NCBI GenBank assembly: GCA_944323475.1
Contig: CALUSQ010000020.1
Coordinates: 1-38,736, forward strand
DNA: 38,736 bases
Direction of reading: 5' to 3'
DNA from: Candidatus Gastranaerophilales bacterium
GTDB taxonomy: Bacteria > Cyanobacteriota > Vampirovibrionia > Gastranaerophilales > Gastranaerophilaceae
A program made the translations under genes and the position numbers. Positions 33,535 through 38,736 of the stretch are shown here, piece after piece (the first letter of the stretch is position 1; every line of letters starts with the position of its first letter). Under the pieces are notes generated by a model. It was not told the origin of the DNA. It was given only the letters and a program-made list of their open reading frames with translations, and made no database searches.

Positions 33535-35522
33535 TACTGTTTATTTTTCATATACTCAATTTGAGCTTTAACCTGATTTTTCATATTGTTATCATCAGTA
33601 AGCGTCATAAATTTTTCATAATTTGTAATTGCCATTGGATAATTTTTTTCATTTTCATAAGCAATACCTAATGCATAGTATGCATATGCATAATTTGGAT
33701 CAAGAGCAATTACACTGTTAAAAGCTTTTTTAGCATTTTCTGCATCATTTAATTCGGCATAACAAAGACCAGAATTAAATATAGCATTAGTGTTTTTCAT
33801 ATTTATAAATATTACTTTTTTATATTGTTCTAAAGCATTTTTGGTATCAGATTTTGCTTTGTACGCATTTCCAAGCTTAATCAAAGTATCTTCATTTTTT
33901 GGATCTAATTCAACAGCTTTTTGATATTCAAAAATTGCCTTATCATAATTATTGTCTTTCATGTAAGAATCAGCTAATCCAATATGCGCATCCAAATTTT
34001 TGCTGTCTAAAGACAAAGCTTTTGAGAAAACGTCTTGTGCTTCTTCATTCCTGTCATATTTAGAAAGAATATTTGCATAATCAATAACAGTGTCTTGGTT
34101 TTCAGGATCTATTTCCAATGCTTTTTCAAATTTTTCGATAGCTTTTGTCTTAGAACCTACAGCATCATATGCATGACCCAATGCTCTGTATGCATCAGGA
34201 TTATTTGAACTTAGTGAAGCAGCCTCTTCATAACAGTTCACAGCTTTTTTCTGTGCACCATTTTTCATATATACATCGCCTTGAGATAGATATGCTTTAA
34301 CAAGATAATCCTTCACTTTAGGCTCAGTTCTTTGATCATATAAACTCTTATAAATAGCAATCGCTGATTCATAATCAGACATTGCATGCAAAGCTATAGC
34401 CTTGTTAAATTGAATATTATAATCATTTTTGTCTTGTGCAAGAAGTTCATCATAAATTTTTATTGCTTCAGAATAATTTTTGCACAAGTGATATGTTCTT
34501 GCTAGCTCTTTTTTAGCATCTATACTTGAAGGTTGATATTCAAGTGTTTTTTTATAAGCAGCTATTGCTTCTTCGTAACGAGCATTTTTTTGATAAAGAA
34601 CGCCTAGGTTGTAATAAGCCATTGCATCCTTTGGCTTGTATTGGATATACTCTTTGTACATGTTAATTGCATCTTGAGTTTTACCCATATCAGCAAGCAA
34701 ATTTGCATAATCAAATTTTAAATCATTTAAATCAGGTTTGATTTGAAAAGCATTTCTAAATTCTATCAATGCCAAATCATCTTTTGAAAGTCTTACATAA
34801 GCAAGTGCAAGATTTGCATGTGAAGCATAATCATTAGGTTCAATACGAACAGCTTTTTTAAACATTTCTACTGCATTTGTATAATCACCGGAACGCAATA
34901 AAGCCAATCCATAATTTGGATACTCATTAAAACCTGTAGGATTTTTGGTATACAAAGTTGCATATTCATCAGCTGCATCTTGATATTTGTCCAATTTTAA
35001 ATATATTGACGCAAGATTTTCTCTTGCTTCTACATCATCAGGATAATAGCCTAAAAATGTTTTAAAATATTTTATCGCCTCTTGATTATCACCTTGTAAA
35101 AATTTTACATTTGCTAAATTTAAATAATTGTACTTATATTCCGGAAAAATCGTAAGAGCTTGATTATAAGCAGAAAAAGCATTGTCATAATCATGCTGCT
35201 GCTGCAAAATATTTCCGATACTAATGTATACAACTGCATCGTTAGGTTTTATTTTTATAGCTTTTTTATAAGCAACTAAAGCATTCTGCCAATCACCCAT
35301 TTCAGAATAAATACCACCCAATTTTATGTACAAAATTGCCTCATCAGGTGACAGTTCTATAGCTTGTTTGATTTTTTCTATCGCCAAAGTATAATTGGCA
35401 TCTTTTTCCAGAACATTAGTTTCTTGAAAAAGTTTGTATGCATCCGGTGACATCTTTGCCGAAGCCACCATTGGCGACAATGCCAAAGTCAAAGATAAAG
35501 CTATAATTAATTCTTTTTTCAT
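33534..35522 (-). CDS. Exported TPR-repeat protein (copy 2)
   Basis: The 662-residue protein has a signal peptide cut after VASA (residue 22) and then TPR repeats across the entire mature length (for example AYYNLGVLYQKNARYEEAIA and its many relatives). It has the same layout as the 737-aa protein at 14521. It heads a coupled three-gene set with a lipoprotein and a YkgJ-like protein. A periplasmic scaffold or envelope-assembly role is inference. There is no SD before the ATG; a -10 lies about eight bases upstream. Confidence 0.88.
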   Translation of the reverse strand: MKKELIIALSLTLALSPMVASAKMSPDAYKLFQETNVLEKDANYTLAIEKIKQAIELSPDEAILYIKLGGIYSEMGDWQNALVAYKKAIKIKPNDAVVYISIGNILQQQHDYDNAFSAYNQALTIFPEYKYNYLNLANVKFLQGDNQEAIKYFKTFLGYYPDDVEARENLASIYLKLDKYQDAADEYATLYTKNPTGFNEYPNYGLALLRSGDYTNAVEMFKKAVRIEPNDYASHANLALAYVRLSKDDLALIEFRNAFQIKPDLNDLKFDYANLLADMGKTQDAINMYKEYIQYKPKDAMAYYNLGVLYQKNARYEEAIAAYKKTLEYQPSSIDAKKELARTYHLCKNYSEAIKIYDELLAQDKNDYNIQFNKAIALHAMSDYESAIAIYKSLYDQRTEPKVKDYLVKAYLSQGDVYMKNGAQKKAVNCYEEAASLSSNNPDAYRALGHAYDAVGSKTKAIEKFEKALEIDPENQDTVIDYANILSKYDRNEEAQDVFSKALSLDSKNLDAHIGLADSYMKDNNYDKAIFEYQKAVELDPKNEDTLIKLGNAYKAKSDTKNALEQYKKVIFINMKNTNAIFNSGLCYAELNDAENAKKAFNSVIALDPNYAYAYYALGIAYENEKNYPMAITNYEKFMTLTDDNNMKNQVKAQIEYMKNKQ

Positions 35523-35529
35523 GGTTTAC

Positions 35530-35558
35530 ATTATCTTATGTTTTCAAAAAAAAAGCAA
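35530..35558 (-). promoter_or_regulatory. Candidate leaderless promoter of the 662-aa TPR gene
   Basis: On the minus strand -10 GATAAT (35530-35535) and a weak -35 TTGCTT (35553-35558) are 17 bp apart. The predicted start falls at or within a base or two of the ATG (35522). Confidence 0.45.
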
Positions 35559-35673
35559 TGCCCTTATTTTTAATGATATTAATTAACTTATGTAAATATT
35601 TAACTTTTGAGACTATCAAGTTTAACAAAAATTTCATATCATAAGTTTTTCTGCAAAAAAAGGAGTAAAAAAT

Positions 35674-36147
35674 ATGCTTCCTATTTCTGTCTCTTATAAT
35701 AATTACAATACAAATAAAACTCCTTCTTTCGGCAATCTCAGAAAAGTTAGCTATGTTGTTCTAGATGGTCACAGCGTTGTTGACAAAAAAATTATAGAAG
35801 ATGTTACAAAACACCTAACAAAACAAATCAAATTTGGCAGACCGGAAGATAAAGAATTAAGAATTGCATTAAAAAAAGCAACAGGTGACTCTTCACTTGC
35901 TCAAGCTTATCAAAGTATTTGTAGAATAGGGAAACATCTGATAACAGGTCAAGATGCAATAAATTTAGAAAAAATTTGGACATCTAATAACCCACTAAAT
36001 ATAAAAAAAATTCAAGCAGCCGATGTTGTCAGAAAACTTTTCAATGCATCAACTCACGAAAAAATAGCTATAGTTGCTGATTCTGTAAATATTCCAAAAA
36101 GTAAAATAAAATACATGATTAAAAACGTTTATTCAACTATTTTTTAA
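35674..36147 (+). CDS. Hypothetical protein with N-terminal FG motif
   Basis: The 157-residue protein begins MLPISVSYNNYNTNKTPSFG; this Asn-rich stretch ending in SFG parallels the N-terminus of the HEXXH protein at 1042. The rest is basic and helical with no signal peptide or known motif. A strong SD (AAGGAG) precedes the ATG. It is divergent from the TPR gene. I do not recognise the family. Confidence 0.7.
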   Translation: MLPISVSYNNYNTNKTPSFGNLRKVSYVVLDGHSVVDKKIIEDVTKHLTKQIKFGRPEDKELRIALKKATGDSSLAQAYQSICRIGKHLITGQDAINLEKIWTSNNPLNIKKIQAADVVRKLFNASTHEKIAIVADSVNIPKSKIKYMIKNVYSTIF

Positions 36148-36205
36148 AGATTTTCATGCTAAAATCTACATGTTAATGATTAATTTTACATGAGGATATT
36201 AGATT

Positions 36206-37885
36206 ATGGTAGAACTTTCACCATTGCAAAAAGCAAGATTGGGATTCAAACCCGTTTTGCCTTCAACTCTTGCAGCAGGTATCAAAAATGTTGCGGTTAT
36301 TGAAGGAGAAAAAACCGAATGTGTTAAAGATCAAGAACAAATTAAAAAATTGTTTGAAAACACATACGGAAAATGCACTGTTACTTTCAAATCAGGCGAA
36401 GAAAAAAGCTATGAAGCAAGAAACGTAGGTGTAATCCTTTCAGGCGGACAAGCACCTGGCGGCCACAACGTTGTTGCAGGTCTTTATGATGCATTAAAAC
36501 AAGCTAACCCACAAAGCAAGCTTTACGGTTTCTTAGGAGGTCCTTCAGGTATTATTGACGGTCAATATATTGAATTTACTGATGAAATCATTGATGCATA
36601 TAGAAACACTGGTGGTTTCGACATCATAGGCTCTGGAAGAACAAAACTCGAAACAGAAGAACAATTTGAAAAATCACTTGCAAACTGCAAAAAACTAAAT
36701 ATTTCAGGCATTGTTATCATCGGTGGCGATGATTCTAACACAAATGCTGCAATGTTAGCAGAATGGTTTGTTGCTAAAAATGCAGGTATCCAAGTTATCG
36801 GCTGTCCTAAAACTATTGATGGAGACCTTAAAAACGAACAAATCGAAATTTCTTTCGGTTTTGATACAGCTACAAAAACATATGCAGAACTAGTTGGTAA
36901 CATACAAAGAGATGTTAACTCTGCAAAAAAATACTGGCATTTTGTTAAAGTTATGGGAAGAAGTGCAACTCACGTAGCTTTGGAAGTTGCCTTGCAAACT
37001 CAGCCAAACATAACTTTAATTTCTGAAGAAGTTGAAGAAAAGAAAATGTCTTTAAAACAAATCGTTGACTATATGGCTGATATCATTGCTAGACGCGCCA
37101 ATACAGGTAAAAACTTTGGTGTTGCATTGATTCCTGAAGGTTTAATCGAATTTATTCCTGAAATGAAAACAATGATTGCAAACCTAAATGACATTATGTC
37201 AACTTTAGAACAAGACGCTTCTTACAACAAATTAACAGTTCCTGCTGATAAATTTAACTTTATCGAAAGCAGACTTGAACCAGAAAATGCAAAAGTATTT
37301 GAATCTCTTCCTGTATTAATCAAAGCTCAATTACTTATGGATAGAGATCCTCACGGAAACGTTCAGGTTTCAAAAATTGAAACAGAAAAACTCTTAATCG
37401 AAATGATTAAAGTTAAACTCGATGAAATGAAATCACAAGGTGAATTTGCAGGCAAATTTTCTGATCAGTGCCATTTCTTCGGCTATGAAGGAAGATGTGC
37501 ATTCCCTTCAAACTTTGATGCAAATTATTGCTATGCATTAGGTTTCAATGCTTATGCATTAATTCAATCAGGTTTGACAGGTTACTTGTCATCAGTAAGA
37601 AACCTTACTGCCCCATCTACAGAATGGATCGCAGGTGGTGTTCCACTTACAATGATGATGAACATGGAAAGACGTCATGGACATATGAAACCAGTTATTC
37701 AAAAAGCCTTAGTCCGTCTTGACGGTCCTGTATTCAAAAAACTTGAAGCAAACAGAGAAGACTGGGCAATGAATGATAAATATCTCTTCCCTGGTTCAAT
37801 TCAATATTGGGGACCTTCAGAAGTTTGTGATATTACAACTCAAACTTTAAAACTTGAAAGAGAATACTCATTGACCTCTGTTTAG
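36206..37885 (+). CDS. pfp: Pyrophosphate-dependent 6-phosphofructokinase
   Basis: PPi-PFK reversibly phosphorylates fructose-6-phosphate with pyrophosphate. The 559-residue long form has GGQAPGGHN (80-88), GGDDS (173-177) where ATP-dependent enzymes have GGDGS, and PKTIDGD (201-207), whose Lys blocks ATP use in PPi-type enzymes. The ribosome-binding site GAGGA lies upstream. It probably makes glycolysis PPi-linked. A strong terminator follows, so it is monocistronic. Confidence 0.95.
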   Translation: MVELSPLQKARLGFKPVLPSTLAAGIKNVAVIEGEKTECVKDQEQIKKLFENTYGKCTVTFKSGEEKSYEARNVGVILSGGQAPGGHNVVAGLYDALKQANPQSKLYGFLGGPSGIIDGQYIEFTDEIIDAYRNTGGFDIIGSGRTKLETEEQFEKSLANCKKLNISGIVIIGGDDSNTNAAMLAEWFVAKNAGIQVIGCPKTIDGDLKNEQIEISFGFDTATKTYAELVGNIQRDVNSAKKYWHFVKVMGRSATHVALEVALQTQPNITLISEEVEEKKMSLKQIVDYMADIIARRANTGKNFGVALIPEGLIEFIPEMKTMIANLNDIMSTLEQDASYNKLTVPADKFNFIESRLEPENAKVFESLPVLIKAQLLMDRDPHGNVQVSKIETEKLLIEMIKVKLDEMKSQGEFAGKFSDQCHFFGYEGRCAFPSNFDANYCYALGFNAYALIQSGLTGYLSSVRNLTAPSTEWIAGGVPLTMMMNMERRHGHMKPVIQKALVRLDGPVFKKLEANREDWAMNDKYLFPGSIQYWGPSEVCDITTQTLKLEREYSLTSV

Positions 37886-37897
37886 TATTTTAATTTT

Positions 37898-37940
37898 AAA
37901 TAGACACCGATGTTTCACTTAACATCGGTGTCTATTTTTT
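37898..37940 (+). terminator. Strong terminator after pfp
   Basis: A 17-bp perfect stem (37898-37914 with 37921-37937) and a six-base loop TCACTT end in a T-run. Its right arm also contains the -35 of the next gene's promoter. Confidence 0.95.
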
Positions 37941-37947
37941 GTAAAAT
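37919..37947 (+). promoter_or_regulatory. Promoter inside the pfp terminator, leaderless
   Basis: -35 TTAACA (37919-37924) overlaps the terminator loop and right arm; a 17-bp spacer leads to -10 TAAAAT (37942-37947). The ATG of the 63-aa gene is only six bases after the -10, so transcription would begin at the ATG. Confidence 0.6.
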
Positions 37948-37953
37948 TTATTT

Positions 37954-38145
37954 ATGTCTAATAAAAAATTTTCTGATGAAAAATGGAAAGTGTGCAGTTT
38001 TTGCAAGTACATAAAACACTGCTATGTAGGACAAGGTAGGATAAAAAATCTTGCAAACAATCCTGTTGCATACAACGATATAGGCTGTTTTGATTATGAA
38101 ATTTACAAGAAAAACAGCAATGGAACACAATTAGGCTTATTTTGA
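37954..38145 (+). CDS. Small Cys protein with C-terminal clamp-binding-like QLGLF
   Basis: The 63-residue protein has Cys at 14, 17, 23 and 45 (CSFC, then KHC, then GCFDYE), a likely zinc or Fe-S site, and ends exactly in QLGLF (59-63). This pentapeptide matches the bacterial sliding-clamp-binding consensus QL(S/D)LF and is identical to one in the PolA linker of the same window. No SD is present, but a promoter gives a leaderless start. It lies between two terminators, so it is a single-gene unit. A DNA-replication or repair link is inference. Confidence 0.78.
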   Translation: MSNKKFSDEKWKVCSFCKYIKHCYVGQGRIKNLANNPVAYNDIGCFDYEIYKKNSNGTQLGLF

Positions 38146-38180
38146 AAAGGGAAAAGCAATAAAAACTTTTCCCTTTTTCA
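38145..38180. terminator. Bidirectional terminator
   Basis: AAAAGGGAAAAG (38145-38156) and CTTTTCCCTTTT (38166-38177) pair over 12 bp, with a following T-run, between the convergent 63-aa and 87-aa genes. Confidence 0.85.
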
Positions 38181-38184
38181 TTTT

Positions 38185-38448
38185 CTATTCTTGATAATCA
38201 GAAAGAGCTTTGTTAAATGAAGCTTCATCTACTGCGTCTTCTTCATCAACATCAAAATCTACAGAATTGAATACTATTTTCAATTTTGTTAATTCAGCTC
38301 CTGTAATTTTTCCGTCATTATCTATATCAAACTTCTCAAAACTATTATCTTTAACTAATTGTTTCATTTTTTCTGTTTGTTTATCTGTAGCATCAGTTTT
38401 TGCTGCAGATGTACTCATTGAATTGATAGCATTGATTGAAGTGTCCAT
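38185..38448 (-). CDS. Small EF-hand protein
   Basis: The 87-residue acidic protein has one good EF-hand loop at 41-52 (DIDNDGKITGAE) with ligands at positions 1, 3, 5, 9 and 12, and a degenerate second loop near 64-77 (DFDVDEEDAVDE), so an EF-hand pair is likely. There is no signal peptide. A strong SD (AAGGAG) supports the ATG. It may bind calcium in the cytoplasm. No neighbour suggests a partner; the EF-hand membrane protein at 6059 is the only related motif in the window. Confidence 0.82.
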   Translation of the reverse strand: MDTSINAINSMSTSAAKTDATDKQTEKMKQLVKDNSFEKFDIDNDGKITGAELTKLKIVFNSVDFDVDEEDAVDEASFNKALSDYQE

Positions 38449-38587
38449 TGTTTCTCCTTTTAGTTTTCTAGTGTATTCCTAACAATTTTTATATTCCCAT
38501 TTTTATAAATTTTTAAAATCTTTTTAATAAAAATGTTAAATTTTTAAAAAATAATTATTTTATTAAAAAGTCATCATCAAAAAAATC

Positions 38588-38616
38588 TTGACATGCGCTC
38601 ATGTGCTTAATAATAT
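38588..38616 (+). promoter_or_regulatory. Promoter of tRNA-Gln(TTG) with overlapping inverted repeat
   Basis: A perfect -35 TTGACA (38588-38593), a 17-bp spacer and -10 TAATAT (38611-38616) precede the tRNA. ACATG-CGCT-CATGT (38591-38604) is an inverted repeat overlapping the -35 and spacer, placed like an operator. Confidence 0.5.
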
Positions 38617-38664
38617 ATATAATACAGAGGCGAGAGACTATTGTTTCAAGCAAAAATTAAATAT

Positions 38665-38736
38665 TGGGGCGTCGCCAAGTGGTAAGGCAGCTGGTTTTGG
38701 TCCAGCCATTCCGGAGGTTCGAATCCTTCCGCCCCA
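38665..38736 (+). tRNA. tRNA-Gln(TTG), 3' end cut by window
   Basis: Acceptor strands TGGGGCG and CGCCCCA pair; the anticodon stem GCTGG/CCAGC encloses TTTTGGT, giving anticodon TTG (38697-38699), reading CAA. The T loop is TTCGAAT. The window ends after the acceptor strand, so the discriminator base and any CCA are outside. Confidence 0.95.

Noticed and set aside
33534..35522. Repetitive pattern that might be a DNA repeat array
   Set aside because: The periodicity is about 102 bases, that is 34-residue TPRs, and the copies differ strongly at DNA level; it is protein repeat structure. No CRISPR-like array is present in the window.
36562..36903. 113-residue ORF antisense to pfp
   Set aside because: It lies wholly opposite a well-conserved enzyme domain and has no SD or family features.

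Overview
The window looks like chromosome of a non-photosynthetic cyanobacterial relative, most likely the gut-type Gastranaerophilales (Melainabacteria/Vampirovibrionia). The reasons are: AT-rich DNA; an ATP synthase cluster in the cyanobacterial order a-c-b'-b-delta-alpha-gamma, with a separate b' gene and with beta and epsilon absent; a Gram-negative envelope gene (Kdo transferase); and many TPR and lineage-type hypothetical proteins. No photosynthesis, phage, transposon or CRISPR genes are visible. The taxonomic call is inference from gene content and order, not from a search.

Layout. 1-1000: a 5'-clipped tRNA-Asn, a small hypothetical gene, and tRNA-Gln(CTG) followed by a GC-richer hairpin-forming stretch. 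1042-7180: an HEXXH metalloprotease-like protein, dapB, a STAND-like TPR protein coupled to rsmG, and an EF-hand membrane protein. 7182-8224: an NfnA/PyrK-type flavoprotein with a 58-residue four-cysteine protein, under their own promoter. 8302-13530: the atp cluster. 13701-17993: rpmB, a YkgJ-type cysteine-cluster protein, an exported TPR protein, a DusB-type synthase and a GIY-YIG protein. 17986-24929: a lineage-type membrane protein, a small exported protein, polA and nadE. 25102-28644: two PlsC-type acyltransferases, mtnA, a membrane protein and ruvC. 28815-29842: rpsF-ssb-rpsR. 29914-32548: waaA and two more membrane proteins of the same apparent family. 32696-35522: a second TPR / lipoprotein / YkgJ cluster. 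35674-38448: a small protein with an N-terminal FG motif, PPi-dependent phosphofructokinase, a 63-residue Cys protein ending in a clamp-binding-like motif, and a small EF-hand protein. A 3'-clipped tRNA-Gln(TTG) closes the window.

How it fits together. Most genes are housekeeping: lysine and cell-wall precursors, NAD, methylthioribose salvage, phospholipid and LPS synthesis, replication and repair, ribosome and tRNA modification, and PPi-linked glycolysis with an H+-type ATP synthase. The observations most worth a second look are: (1) PolA carries a Q-rich linker with QQSLF and QLGLF, and the 63-residue Cys protein ends in the same QLGLF, which resembles the bacterial sliding-clamp-binding motif; (2) hairpins in the atp operon lie just after atpE and just after atpA, where subunit stoichiometry drops; (3) a YkgJ-type gene occurs twice beside an exported TPR gene; (4) three membrane proteins appear to belong to one undescribed family; (5) a promoter seems to be built from a terminator, giving a leaderless mRNA.
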